Position numbers and translations under genes: made by a program. 11,343 bases of DNA from Flavobacteriaceae bacterium (GTDB lineage: Bacteria > Bacteroidota > Bacteroidia > Flavobacteriales > Flavobacteriaceae). The stretch covers positions 1-11,343 of the forward strand of contig CANJDA010000062.1 in assembly GCA_947472705.1 (NCBI GenBank). The letters run 5' to 3'. Shown here in pieces: positions 1-8,668 of the stretch (positions within the stretch are counted from its first letter, which is position 1; the number at the start of each line of letters is the position of its first letter). The notes beneath the pieces are model-generated. The model worked only from the letters and a program-made list of their open reading frames with translations. It searched no databases and was not told where the DNA came from.

Positions 1-723
1 AAAAAAGCAGGTGTAACTATCATGACAAATGCTTCAGTAGAACGTATTGATACTACTGGAAAAGGAGTTAAAGCCTTTGTGAAAACAGCAAAAGGTGAGG
101 AAGTTTTAGAAGCAGATATATTACTATCGGCTGTTGGTATAAAAACCAATATAGAAAATATCGGATTAGAAGAAACGGGTATTGCTACAGATAGAGATAA
201 AATTTTAGTAAATGACTATTACCAAACCAATTTACCTGGGTACTATGCCATTGGTGATGTTACTCCGGGACAAGCTTTGGCTCACGTAGCTTCTGCTGAA
301 GGAATTCTTTGTGTGGAAAAAATTGCAGGCTTACACGTAGATGCTTTAGACTATGGAAACATTCCAGGTTGTACTTATGCTACTCCAGAAATTGCTTCTG
401 TGGGTATGACTGAAAAACAAGCCAAAGAGAAAGGATACGAATTAAAAATTGGAAAATTCCCATTTACTGCTTCGGGTAAAGCCAAAGCAGCTGGCACCCC
501 AGATGGATTTGTAAAAGTAATTTTTGATGCCAAATATGGAGAATGGCTTGGTTGTCACATGATAGGTGCCGGAGTTACTGATATGATAGCAGAGGCAGTT
601 GTTGCTCGTAAATTAGAAACTACAGGCCATGAAATCTTAAAAGCGGTACATCCACACCCAACAATGAGTGAGGCTGTTATGGAAGCTGTTGCTGATGCTT
701 ATGGAGAAGTAATCCATTTATAA
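1..723 (+). CDS. lpdA: Dihydrolipoyl dehydrogenase (E3), C-terminal part, 5' end outside the window
   Basis: The reading frame is open from base 1, so this is the last 240 residues of a protein of usually about 465; the ATG at 22 is internal. Lpd is the FAD-dependent E3 subunit that reoxidises lipoamide, passing electrons to NAD+, in the pyruvate and 2-oxoglutarate dehydrogenase complexes and the glycine cleavage system in the cytoplasm. Seen here: the end of the NAD domain (LLSAVGIKTN, visible residues 41-50), the second FAD-contact motif YYAIGDVTPG (81-90), and the dimerisation domain with the catalytic His-Glu pair in HPHPTMSE (217-224; His219 and Glu224 by comparison with the family). The N-terminal FAD-binding motif and redox disulfide lie upstream and cannot be checked. 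The C-terminus is complete and the stop is followed by a strong terminator. The family call is secure; which complex it serves cannot be told from this fragment. Confidence 0.95.
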   Translation, partial: KKAGVTIMTNASVERIDTTGKGVKAFVKTAKGEEVLEADILLSAVGIKTNIENIGLEETGIATDRDKILVNDYYQTNLPGYYAIGDVTPGQALAHVASAEGILCVEKIAGLHVDALDYGNIPGCTYATPEIASVGMTEKQAKEKGYELKIGKFPFTASGKAKAAGTPDGFVKVIFDAKYGEWLGCHMIGAGVTDMIAEAVVARKLETTGHEILKAVHPHPTMSEAVMEAVADAYGEVIHL

Positions 724-738
724 AAAACAAAACAAAAT

Positions 739-769
739 AAAAAAGCCGAAACAATGTTTCGGCTTTTTT
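739..769. terminator. Bidirectional intrinsic terminator between lpdA and the convergent TPR gene
   Basis: An 8-bp perfect stem GCCGAAAC (745-752) / GTTTCGGC (756-763) with a 3-base loop is flanked by six A on the left (739-744) and six T on the right (764-769). The T-run ends lpdA transcripts; the A-run reads as a U-run for transcripts arriving on the minus strand from the gyrA-TPR unit. One hairpin can therefore serve both convergent units. Confidence 0.92.
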
Positions 770-785
770 ATTTATATAGTATAAA

Positions 786-2108
786 TTACATTTTTGCTTT
801 CAATGCCTTGTATTTATCTGTCATTTCTAAAGCATTATACACACTAAGTAGTGTTTTCTTTGCCGCTTCATTGTTTGGTTCTATCTCAACTGCTTTTTCA
901 AGATAAGGCAACACCGACTTGAAATTTTTCTCTCTTTCAGATTTTAAAACTTCATATCGCTTATTGTCTTTATCAGAAGTTCCTAATTTATTCATTTCGC
1001 TTACCCATTTATCATCTGCTCTTAATTTTAATTCCGCTAAATTCAAATTAGCGTTAAAATAATTAGGATCAATTACTAAAGCTTGTTTATAATATTTTTC
1101 GGCATCATCAAGTTTTCCTCTATCTGAGCTTATAACACCAAGGTTATAAACCAAATCTACATTGTTAGGATTTTTTTCCAAAGCTTCATTTACTAACTTA
1201 GTATAAGTATCAAAATCTTTTATCTTTAAATATAGATCCAATTCAGTCAAAATTAAAGAGCTATCATCTGGGTTAGCTTTTTTAGCCTCTAAAACAGCTG
1301 CTTTTGCTTCATCGATTTTACCTTGTTGCACCAATATAAGTGCAATATTCTTATATATTTCACCTCTTTTTGATTCCGTTTTCTCATCTCTAGGCTTTTC
1401 GTGAGTTCCGGCTTTTATAAATAAATCTCTTTGTGCAATAGTTGGAAATGTTTCTTCTTGTTTAGACGCTTTATTGGTTGCCCAATATACTATTCCTTCT
1501 CCTGTATAATTTAATGTTTTTAACTGACTGTAATAATCTAAAGCTTTATTGTAATCATTAGCATTTACAGCATAACTAGCAGCATAGAATAATTTATCTT
1601 GATCCTTTTTATCTAAAAGATATACACTATATAAAACATCAGCAGCTTCTTTATATTTTTTAGAGTTACCGAGAGTAACTGCAAAATTTATCATTTCTGG
1701 TTTAAACGAAGTTATTGTTTCATTAATATCATCAGTATAAACTTTTTTCCCTGTTCTCTTCTCATACTCTAAAGTTGAGTTTAAACCTGAAGCTAAATCA
1801 GAAATTGATTTTGGGCTTACAAACTTAGCCAATGTAGATTTTATCTGTTCTGGTGTCATAGTTTTATCCAAAGCTAAATACTCTAAAACTGGTGTCATTG
1901 CTTTGTAAAAACCGGCATACACTTTATCTGATTCTTCTATTGCCAAAGGTTCAACTTTAACTACCAAAGATTTATATTCTATTAAATCGTTTCCTTTGAT
2001 TTCATCTTTAGCATAAATCTTCTTCAACGCTTTTAACTCATCTTTTTGAGCAAAAGTTGCAACAGAAACTAATATTGAAACTGTCAATACAATGTGTTTA
2101 ATTTTCAT
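786..2108 (-). CDS. Exported TPR-repeat protein, function unknown
   Basis: This 440-residue protein starts with a typical Sec signal peptide: K2/K4, a hydrophobic core at 6-19, and a likely cleavage after ATFA (A20), giving a mature protein starting with Gln. There is no lipobox Cys, so it is probably periplasmic or loosely attached to a membrane. The mature part is mostly helical tetratricopeptide repeats: weaker ones around 140-205, clearer ones around 250-283, 284-315 and 316-349 (NLGVISSDRGKLDDAEKYY is the best match), and one around 400-430. TPRs bind other proteins, so a scaffold role is plausible, but no enzymatic domain is visible and the partner is unknown. The start lies 19 bp after the gyrA stop on the same strand with no terminator between, so it is probably co-transcribed with gyrA. 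It ends at the shared terminator at 739-769. Confidence 0.88.
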   Translation of the reverse strand: MKIKHIVLTVSILVSVATFAQKDELKALKKIYAKDEIKGNDLIEYKSLVVKVEPLAIEESDKVYAGFYKAMTPVLEYLALDKTMTPEQIKSTLAKFVSPKSISDLASGLNSTLEYEKRTGKKVYTDDINETITSFKPEMINFAVTLGNSKKYKEAADVLYSVYLLDKKDQDKLFYAASYAVNANDYNKALDYYSQLKTLNYTGEGIVYWATNKASKQEETFPTIAQRDLFIKAGTHEKPRDEKTESKRGEIYKNIALILVQQGKIDEAKAAVLEAKKANPDDSSLILTELDLYLKIKDFDTYTKLVNEALEKNPNNVDLVYNLGVISSDRGKLDDAEKYYKQALVIDPNYFNANLNLAELKLRADDKWVSEMNKLGTSDKDNKRYEVLKSEREKNFKSVLPYLEKAVEIEPNNEAAKKTLLSVYNALEMTDKYKALKAKM

Positions 2109-2127
2109 GTGGTATTTGTTTAAAAAA

Positions 2128-4671
2128 TTATTCTTGTGTTTCTTCTGTGATGTCTTCTGAAGTTTCTTCTACATCGCTAACGGTTGTAATGTCATCGTTA
2201 TTATCGAATTCTCCTTCAACAACTTCTTCTTCATCTTCTTTCATTACTTTGGTTACCGCAGCAATTGAGTCATTTCCTTTGATGTTAATTAGACGTACTC
2301 CTTGAGTCGCTCTACCCATAACTCTCAAATCGGAAACTTCCATACGAATAGTTAATCCTGATTTGTTAATAATCATTAAGTCATCAGCATCACTAACACT
2401 ATTAATAGAAACCAAACTTCCTGTTTTCTCGGTAATATTCAATGTTTTTACTCCTTTTCCACCACGATTGGTTATACGGTATTCTTCCAATGAAGAACGT
2501 TTTCCATAACCATTTTCAGAAACCACTAAGATTTCTGACTCCATATCATTTACAGAAACCATACCGATAACTTCGTCTTTATCATTGGCTAAAGTAATTC
2601 CGCGAACTCCAGAAGCGGTTCTACCCATCGGTCGAGTTTTGCCTTCTTCAAAACGAACCAATTTTCCTGATTTTACCGCAATCAATACTTGGCTTTCTCC
2701 ATTAGTTAATTTTGCTTCTAATAATTCATCGTCTTCTCTAATGGTAATAGCATTGATACCGTTTTGACGTGGGCGAGAATATTGCTCTAGTGGAGTCTTT
2801 TTAACCTGACCTTGTTTAGTTGCCATAATAACATAATGGCTATTGATATATTCTTCGTCTTTTAAGTCTTGTGTACAAATGAAGGCTTTTACTTTATCAT
2901 CATTTTCGATATTAATTAAGTTTTGAATAGCACGTCCTTTACTCGTTTTACTTCCTTCCGGAATTTCATACACACGCATCCAGAAACATTTTCCTTTTTG
3001 AGTAAAGAATAACAAATATTGATGATTGGTTGCTACAAATAAATGCTCTAAGAAATCTTGATCTCTTGTTCCAGCACTTTTTTGTCCAACCCCTCCTCTA
3101 TTCTGAGTTTTGTATTCAGATAAATTGGTGCGCTTGATATAACCCGCGTGAGAAATGGTAATTACTACATTCTCATCAGCAATCAAATCTTCAATACTCA
3201 CATCTCCACCAGAATATTCAATAACAGAACGACGTTCGTCACCATATTTATCTCTGATTTCAACTAATTCTTCTTTTATCAATTCCATTCTCAACTCTTT
3301 ACTCGCCAATAAGTCTTTCAAGCGTTGAATTAATTTCATGATTTCTTCGTATTCAGCTCTTAACTTATCTTGCTCTAGACCAGTTAATTGACGCAAACGC
3401 ATTTCTACAATAGCACGAGCTTGAATATCAGAAAGCGTAAAACGCTCAATTAATTTACTTCTAGCTTCGTCTCCGTCCTTTGAAGAACGAATCAAGGCAA
3501 TAACTTCATCTATATTATCAGAAGCAATGATTAATCCTTCTAAAATGTGAGCTCTTTCTTCTGCTTTGCGTAATTCGAATTGAGTTCTTCTGATAACAAC
3601 GTCATGACGGTGCTCAACAAAATAGTGAATCAATTCTTTTACATTCAACATTTGAGGTCTTCCATTTACCAAAGCAATGTTGTTTACACTGAATGAAGAC
3701 TGTAACTGAGTATATTTATATAGTGTATTCAAAACCACATTCGGAACTGCATCTCGTTTCAATTCATACACGATACGCATACCATTTCTATCCGATTCAT
3801 CACGAATATTAGAAATACCTTCAATCTTTTTATCATTAATCAAATCAGCAGTCTTTTTAATCATGTCTGCCTTATTGACTTGGTACGGAATTTCAGAAAC
3901 GATAATTGCTTCCCTTCCGTTTGATTCTTCAAAACTTACTTTGGCACGAATTACAATTCTACCACGTCCTGTTTTGAAAGCTTCACGAACACCCTCATAG
4001 CCATAAATCACCCCTCCTGTAGGGAAATCTGGTGCTTTGATATGTGTTATTAATTCATCAATTTCTATATCGTTATTATCAATGTAGGCTAAAGTCCCAT
4101 CGATAACTTCTGTCAAATTATGTGGCGCCATATTAGTAGCCATACCTACTGCAATTCCTGATGCTCCATTAATCAAAAGATTTGGAACTCTTGTTGGCAT
4201 TACTTTTGGCTCATACAATGTATCGTCAAAGTTCAACTGAAAATCTACCGTTTCTTTATCGATATCTGCCATAATGTCTTCTGACATTTTCTTCATTCTG
4301 GCTTCTGTATAACGCATCGCTGCTGGACTATCACCATCAACAGAACCAAAGTTACCTTGTCCGTCTATCAATAAATAACGTAGACTCCATTCTTGAGCCA
4401 TACGAACCATAGCATCATAAACTGAAGTATCACCATGTGGGTGATATTTTCCTAAAACTTCTCCAACAATTCTTGCGGATTTTTTGTGAGCTCTATTTGA
4501 GAAAACTCCTAAATCATACATTCCGTATAACACTCTCCTGTGCACTGGTTTTAAACCATCACGCACGTCAGGTAGCGCTCTTGAGACAATTACAGACATC
4601 GAATAATCGATGTAAGCTGATTTCATTTCATCTTCGATGTTAATCGGAATTAACTTTTCTCCGTCAGACAT
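2128..4671 (-). CDS. gyrA: DNA gyrase subunit A
   Basis: This is the 847-residue breakage-reunion subunit of the ATP-dependent type IIA topoisomerase that negatively supercoils DNA as A2B2 with GyrB. Seen: the N-terminal winged-helix/tower domain starting IDYSMSVIVSRALPDVRDGL (21-40), the quinolone-determining segment HPHGDTSVYDAMVR (77-90), and catalytic Tyr121 in AAMRYTEAR. A coiled-coil arm with the VEMRLRQLTG segment (422-431) is followed by a C-terminal beta-pinwheel from about 495. The GyrA box, usually close to QRRGGKG, reads QNRGGVG at 523-529; a second box-like NRGGKG occurs at 735-740. Pinwheel signatures (GR.A.GVR) at 683-690 and 786-793 favour GyrA over ParC. The last 36 residues are an acidic Glu/Asp-rich tail. 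Position 82 is Thr and 86 Asp; from memory Thr is the native residue there in Flavobacterium, so this is not evidence of resistance. It is the first gene of a unit with the TPR gene. Confidence 0.97.
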   Translation of the reverse strand: MSDGEKLIPINIEDEMKSAYIDYSMSVIVSRALPDVRDGLKPVHRRVLYGMYDLGVFSNRAHKKSARIVGEVLGKYHPHGDTSVYDAMVRMAQEWSLRYLLIDGQGNFGSVDGDSPAAMRYTEARMKKMSEDIMADIDKETVDFQLNFDDTLYEPKVMPTRVPNLLINGASGIAVGMATNMAPHNLTEVIDGTLAYIDNNDIEIDELITHIKAPDFPTGGVIYGYEGVREAFKTGRGRIVIRAKVSFEESNGREAIIVSEIPYQVNKADMIKKTADLINDKKIEGISNIRDESDRNGMRIVYELKRDAVPNVVLNTLYKYTQLQSSFSVNNIALVNGRPQMLNVKELIHYFVEHRHDVVIRRTQFELRKAEERAHILEGLIIASDNIDEVIALIRSSKDGDEARSKLIERFTLSDIQARAIVEMRLRQLTGLEQDKLRAEYEEIMKLIQRLKDLLASKELRMELIKEELVEIRDKYGDERRSVIEYSGGDVSIEDLIADENVVITISHAGYIKRTNLSEYKTQNRGGVGQKSAGTRDQDFLEHLFVATNHQYLLFFTQKGKCFWMRVYEIPEGSKTSKGRAIQNLINIENDDKVKAFICTQDLKDEEYINSHYVIMATKQGQVKKTPLEQYSRPRQNGINAITIREDDELLEAKLTNGESQVLIAVKSGKLVRFEEGKTRPMGRTASGVRGITLANDKDEVIGMVSVNDMESEILVVSENGYGKRSSLEEYRITNRGGKGVKTLNITEKTGSLVSINSVSDADDLMIINKSGLTIRMEVSDLRVMGRATQGVRLINIKGNDSIAAVTKVMKEDEEEVVEGEFDNNDDITTVSDVEETSEDITEETQE

Positions 4672-4717
4672 ATTTTATAAATTATTAATAAAAAAATTAG
4701 TTCAAATTCAAAACGTG

Positions 4718-4747
4718 CTAATATAGGTTATTTGGGAAAATTACAAA
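4718..4747 (-). promoter_or_regulatory. Candidate promoter of gyrA (Bacteroidota type)
   Basis: Read on the minus strand, TTTG (plus-strand CAAA at 4744-4747) is followed after 18 bases by TATATTAG (plus-strand CTAATATA at 4718-4725). The Bacteroidota consensus is TTG-N17-23-TAnnTTTG; the -7 element has one mismatch. It would give a 5' leader of roughly 40 bases before the gyrA ATG. The call rests on motif and spacing only. Confidence 0.5.
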
Positions 4748-4884
4748 TGTTTTTGACTCACAAATTTCAATGATTTATTAACAAAATAGGGGCTTTTTTT
4801 AGTTAATAAAATACCTCAGAGACTACTTTTATTATTGGCTTTTTTTTTGTCTATTAGCTGACAGTACTTTTAGACGGAATGGTT

Positions 4885-4916
4885 TTTGTAATAATCTTTC
4901 ATATTAACTAAATTTA
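4885..4916 (+). promoter_or_regulatory. Candidate promoter of clpC (Bacteroidota type)
   Basis: TTTG at 4885-4888 is followed after 20 bases by TAAATTTA (4909-4916), one mismatch from TAnnTTTG. Transcription would start near 4920, about 17 bases before the clpC ATG. No HrcA/CIRCE palindrome is visible here. The rest of the gyrA-clpC gap is AT-rich, with T-runs at 4794-4800 and 4840-4848 that have no stem in front of them. Confidence 0.5.
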
Positions 4917-4936
4917 CAATACAATTATATATTTAT

Positions 4937-7480
4937 ATGGACGATAATTTTTCACCAAGAGTCAAAGATGTAATCACCTACAGTAAAGAAGAAGCACTTC
5001 GGTTAGGGCACGATTTTATTGGGACAGAGCATCTGATGCTTGGTATTTTGAGAGATGGAAATGGAAAAGCAATAGCTATTTTAAATAACTTGTCTATAGA
5101 TTTAGAACATTTGCGTAAAAAAGTTGAGGTTCTGAGTCCAGCAAATCCCAATATTGAAATAAGCAACGAAAAGAAAAATTTGCACTTGACACGACAGGCA
5201 GAACGTGCCTTAAAAACAACTTTTTTAGAAGCTAAAGTATTTCAAGCCACTTCAATCAGTACTGCTCATTTACTTTTATGTATTCTAAGAAATGAAAATG
5301 ATCCAACAACCAAACTATTGCATAGACTTAAAATAGACTATAATGTAGTTAAAGAACAATATTTAAATATGACACCAAACGAAGAAGATTTTATGGATAA
5401 CTTGCCAAAAAATGAGTCATATAATGACGATTCTGGACAAGATGATAGTTTGAAAGAAGGTAGCTTCAATAATCCGGCAAATAAAACGAACAAAAAATCA
5501 AAAACTCCGGTTTTGGATAACTTTGGTCGTGACTTAACCGAATTGGCTGAAGAAGGTAAACTTGACCCAGTTGTGGGTCGTGAAAAAGAGATTGAGCGTG
5601 TGTCTCAAATCTTAAGTCGAAGAAAGAAAAACAATCCATTACTAATTGGTGAACCTGGTGTAGGTAAATCCGCTATTGCAGAAGGTTTGGCTTTGCGCAT
5701 CATTCAAAAGAAGGTATCACGTATACTTTTCAACAAAAGAGTGGTTACTCTTGATTTAGCTTCATTGGTTGCAGGTACAAAATACCGTGGTCAATTTGAG
5801 GAAAGAATGAAAGCTGTAATGAATGAGTTAGAGAAAAACGATGACATTATCCTTTTCATAGACGAAATCCATACCATAGTTGGTGCCGGAGGGGCTACAG
5901 GTTCTTTGGATGCCTCTAACATGTTCAAACCTGCCTTAGCTCGTGGTGAAATACAATGTATTGGTGCTACCACTTTGGATGAATACAGACAATATATAGA
6001 GAAAGATGGTGCTTTAGAAAGACGTTTCCAGAAAGTAATAGTAGAACCTACTTCTGTGGAAGAAACCATTACAATTTTGAATAACATCAAAAACAAATAC
6101 GAAGATCATCACAATGTTATATATACAGACGAAGCAATTGAAGCCTGTGTGAAATTAACTAACAGATACATGTCTGAACGTTTTCTTCCTGACAAAGCAA
6201 TAGATGCATTAGACGAAGCAGGCTCTCGTGTTCACATTACTAATATTGATGTACCAAAACAAATTCTTGATTTGGAACGTCAATTAGAAGAAGTACGTGA
6301 TTTGAAAAATTCTGTGGTTAAAAAACAGAAATACGAAGAAGCTGCAAAGTTGCGAGATGACGAGAAACGTTTAGAAAAAGACTTAGACATTGCCCAAGAA
6401 CAATGGGAAGAAGATTCTAAAAACAACAGAATCCGTGTAACAGAAGATAACGTTGCTGATGTTGTTTCAATGATGACTGGAATCCCAGTTAATAGAATTG
6501 CCCAAACCGAAAGCAACAAGTTAGCTCACCTTCCAGAGTTAATCAAAGGAAAAGTTATAGGTCAAGATGAAGCAGTACTGAAAATTGCTCGTTCAATTCA
6601 ACGTAACCGTGCTGGATTGAAAGATCCTAATCGACCTATAGGTTCCTTCATTTTCTTAGGGCAAACTGGCGTGGGTAAAACACAATTGGCCAAAGTTTTA
6701 GCTAAAGAATTGTTCGACTCTGAAGATGCTTTAATCCGTATAGACATGAGTGAATACATGGAAAAATTCGCTATCTCAAGATTAATTGGTGCCCCTCCAG
6801 GATATGTAGGTTATGAAGAAGGAGGACAATTGACTGAAAAAGTTCGTAGAAAACCATACTGTGTTGTTTTATTAGATGAAATCGAAAAAGCGCATCCTGA
6901 TGTTTTCAATATGATGCTTCAGGTTTTAGATGATGGTTATTTAACGGATAGTTTAGGTCGAAAAATAGACTTCAAAAACACTATTATCATTATGACTTCC
7001 AATGTAGGAGCTCGTCAATTGAAAGACTTCGGACAAGGTGTTGGATTTGGAACTGCTGCTAAAATTTCACAAGCCGATGATAATTCGAAAAGTATAATAG
7101 AAAATGCATTAAAGAAAACCTTTGCTCCAGAATTTTTGAACAGAATTGACGATGTAATTGTTTTCAATGCTTTAGAAAAACACGATATTGATTTAATCAT
7201 CGAAATCGAATTAAAAAAATTATTTGCTCGTGTTGAAGAATTAGGATACAAACTAAATCTTTCAGACAAAGCCAAAGCTTTTATTGCCGATAAAGGTTTT
7301 GATAAACAATTTGGTGCCCGTCCTTTGAAAAGAGCTATCCAAAAATATGTAGAAGATGCATTAGCTGAAGAAATAATAACTTCCAAAATAGCAACAGGTG
7401 ATGAGATTTTTATGGACTTAGACGAAATAGCTCAAGAATTGACTGTTACAATTCAAAAAGCTAAGAAACCAACTAAATAA
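4937..7480 (+). CDS. clpC: ATP-dependent Clp protease ATP-binding subunit ClpC
   Basis: This 847-residue Hsp100 AAA+ unfoldase threads protein substrates into the ClpP peptidase in the cytoplasm. Order of domains: a double Clp N-terminal repeat (about 1-145); a low-complexity Asn/Asp/Lys linker (about 148-190); AAA domain 1 with Walker A GEPGVGKS (238-245) and Walker B IILFIDE (304-310); a short coiled-coil insertion carrying a UVR motif (about 461-485, KYEEAAKLRDDEK); AAA domain 2 with Walker A GQTGVGKT (575-582) and Walker B VVLLDE (643-648); a VGFG segment at 702-705 that fits the ClpP-docking loop; and a sensor-2 region GARPLKRAIQ (793-802). The UVR motif and the short middle domain mark it as ClpC rather than ClpB, and the VGFG loop indicates a protease partner. 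All key residues are intact. It is divergent from gyrA and followed by its own terminator, so it is probably a single-gene unit. No mcsA/mcsB/ctsR genes are nearby. Confidence 0.96.
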   Translation: MDDNFSPRVKDVITYSKEEALRLGHDFIGTEHLMLGILRDGNGKAIAILNNLSIDLEHLRKKVEVLSPANPNIEISNEKKNLHLTRQAERALKTTFLEAKVFQATSISTAHLLLCILRNENDPTTKLLHRLKIDYNVVKEQYLNMTPNEEDFMDNLPKNESYNDDSGQDDSLKEGSFNNPANKTNKKSKTPVLDNFGRDLTELAEEGKLDPVVGREKEIERVSQILSRRKKNNPLLIGEPGVGKSAIAEGLALRIIQKKVSRILFNKRVVTLDLASLVAGTKYRGQFEERMKAVMNELEKNDDIILFIDEIHTIVGAGGATGSLDASNMFKPALARGEIQCIGATTLDEYRQYIEKDGALERRFQKVIVEPTSVEETITILNNIKNKYEDHHNVIYTDEAIEACVKLTNRYMSERFLPDKAIDALDEAGSRVHITNIDVPKQILDLERQLEEVRDLKNSVVKKQKYEEAAKLRDDEKRLEKDLDIAQEQWEEDSKNNRIRVTEDNVADVVSMMTGIPVNRIAQTESNKLAHLPELIKGKVIGQDEAVLKIARSIQRNRAGLKDPNRPIGSFIFLGQTGVGKTQLAKVLAKELFDSEDALIRIDMSEYMEKFAISRLIGAPPGYVGYEEGGQLTEKVRRKPYCVVLLDEIEKAHPDVFNMMLQVLDDGYLTDSLGRKIDFKNTIIIMTSNVGARQLKDFGQGVGFGTAAKISQADDNSKSIIENALKKTFAPEFLNRIDDVIVFNALEKHDIDLIIEIELKKLFARVEELGYKLNLSDKAKAFIADKGFDKQFGARPLKRAIQKYVEDALAEEIITSKIATGDEIFMDLDEIAQELTVTIQKAKKPTK

Positions 7481-7502
7481 TATAGTTTAATCTTATAACA
7501 AG

Positions 7503-7555
7503 CCACGAATTCAATATGAAGTATTAAAAGATTCATGAATTCGTGGTTTTTTTTT
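7503..7555 (+). terminator. Intrinsic terminator after clpC
   Basis: An 11-bp perfect stem CCACGAATTCA (7503-7513) / TGAATTCGTGG (7536-7546) with a 22-base loop is followed by nine T (7547-7555). The loop is unusually long for a terminator. The T-run ends only 7 bases before the ATG of the next gene, so that gene is either read through to or has a promoter overlapping this structure. Confidence 0.88.
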
Positions 7556-7562
7556 ACTAATT

Positions 7563-8081
7563 ATGATAAACCCTTATCTTGACATAGTCATCAGAAGTGT
7601 AGCCATTTATTTGTTTATGGTAATTGCACTGCGTGTTTTTGGCAAAAAGCAATTATCTCAACTAAATACCGCTGATGTAATTCTGATTTTACTAATTAGC
7701 AATTCTGTTCAAAATGCTATGGTAGGCAACAATACTTCTCTTTACGGTGGAATGGTTGCAGCTTTAGCCTTATTTATAGTCAATTATATTTTCAAAAAAG
7801 TTATGCTAAAATCTAACTTGATAAAAGAATTAGTTCAAGACACTCCTGAAATTCTTATTCATAATGGTAAAATAGCTTTTGGCACCATTTCAAAGTTAGG
7901 TATTACAAACGAAGAACTCCAAGAGGCGATGCGTGAACATGGTGTAGAATATTATAAAGATGTCAAATTGGCCATGTTTGAAATTGATGGAAGCATTAGT
8001 ATTATTTCAGGAAATGACAATTTAAGACAAACCCATCATAAAAGAAAAATTCATAAAACATTGGGCAATCTAAACAATTAA
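7563..8081 (+). CDS. DUF421 (YetF-like) membrane protein
   Basis: This 172-residue protein has three hydrophobic segments (about 8-24, 37-54 and 60-79) followed by a soluble C-terminal domain of about 90 residues. The signature of the DUF421 family is seen in RVFGKKQLSQLNTADVILIL (24-43) and in the tail pattern LIHNGKI (98-104), then T-NEEL and GVEYYKDVKLAMFEIDGSIS (127-146). Members include Bacillus YetF/YdfS-like proteins; their biochemical role is not established, and I make no functional claim. The length is at the short end for the family but both parts are present. There is no Shine-Dalgarno sequence. It is first in a compact unit: its stop is separated from the next ATG by 3 bases. No separate promoter was recognised between the clpC terminator and this start. 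Confidence 0.87.
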   Translation: MINPYLDIVIRSVAIYLFMVIALRVFGKKQLSQLNTADVILILLISNSVQNAMVGNNTSLYGGMVAALALFIVNYIFKKVMLKSNLIKELVQDTPEILIHNGKIAFGTISKLGITNEELQEAMREHGVEYYKDVKLAMFEIDGSISIISGNDNLRQTHHKRKIHKTLGNLNN

Positions 8082-8084
8082 TCA

Positions 8085-8666
8085 ATGAATAAAAACAGAC
8101 TAGAAGCCTTTAGCGATGGTGTATTAGCCATCATTATTACAATAATGGTCTTGGAATTTAAAGTGCCAGAAGGTATAGATTGCAATGCTTTACAACCTTT
8201 ACTTCCTAAATTCCTGAGTTATATTTTAAGTTTCATCTATATCGGAATTTATTGGAACAATCACCACCATATGATGCACACGGTTAGACATGTCAATGGT
8301 AAGATACTTTGGGCTAATTTGCATTTGTTGTTTTGGCTATCGCTCATTCCGTTTGCCACTGCTTGGAACGGTGACAATCTCTTCGCTCCTTTTCCAATTA
8401 TGATGTATGGTGTTATTCTATTGATGAATGGTGTGGCCTATTATATTTTACAAGGGTTTATTTTGAAGCAGCAAGGAGAAAGTTCTTTGCTCAAAAAAGC
8501 TATCGGAAATGATTTTAAAGGAAAATCTTCTCCAATACTTTATATCATTGCAGTTTTGTTTGCTAATTATTATCCTATCGTTTCCGGAGCTATTTATATT
8601 TTAGTGGCTTTAATTTGGCTCGTGCCTGATAAACGAATTGAACGTGTTTTTAACGAAAATAATTAA
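8085..8666 (+). CDS. TMEM175-family (DUF1211) putative potassium channel
   Basis: This 193-residue protein carries the hallmark of the TMEM175 family at its N-terminus: RLEAFSDGVLAIIITIMVLE (5-24), with the R...FSDG motif at the start of TM1. Six hydrophobic segments can be drawn: about 10-25, 43-57, 74-94, 103-124, 150-163 and 165-181. This agrees with bacterial TMEM175 proteins, which have one six-helix repeat of about 200 residues and assemble as tetramers forming a weakly K+-selective pore lined by TM1. A His-rich stretch WNNHHHMMH (57-65) follows TM2. Family membership is well supported; channel activity and ion preference are inferred from characterised homologues. It sits 3 bases after the DUF421 gene and 2 bases before the DUF1304 gene, so coupled translation of all three is likely. 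Confidence 0.88.
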   Translation: MNKNRLEAFSDGVLAIIITIMVLEFKVPEGIDCNALQPLLPKFLSYILSFIYIGIYWNNHHHMMHTVRHVNGKILWANLHLLFWLSLIPFATAWNGDNLFAPFPIMMYGVILLMNGVAYYILQGFILKQQGESSLLKKAIGNDFKGKSSPILYIIAVLFANYYPIVSGAIYILVALIWLVPDKRIERVFNENN

Positions 8667-8668
8667 GC

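Noticed and set aside
4420..4450. Thr82 in the GyrA quinolone region (Ser83 in E. coli) as a resistance mutation
   Set aside because: Thr at this place is, from memory, the wild-type residue in Flavobacterium, and Asp86 is retained.
4437..4643. Plus-strand open frames inside gyrA (also 2585-2767)
   Set aside because: They are shadows of the conserved gyrA sequence, without a promoter or family resemblance.
4785..4850. T-runs at 4794-4800 and 4840-4848 as terminators
   Set aside because: No convincing GC stem precedes either run, and no gene ends here; the region lies between divergent starts.
4849..4875. GTCTA/TAGAC inverted repeat upstream of clpC as a CtsR- or HrcA-type operator
   Set aside because: Arms are only five bases and do not resemble the known CIRCE or CtsR sites; chance is likely in this AT-rich stretch.
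5791..6096. 101-residue open frame on the minus strand inside clpC
   Set aside because: It is opposite the AAA domain 1 coding sequence with all key motifs intact on the plus strand; its translation has no recognisable domain. The same holds for minus-strand frames at 4978-5166, 6280-6519 and 7015-7386.
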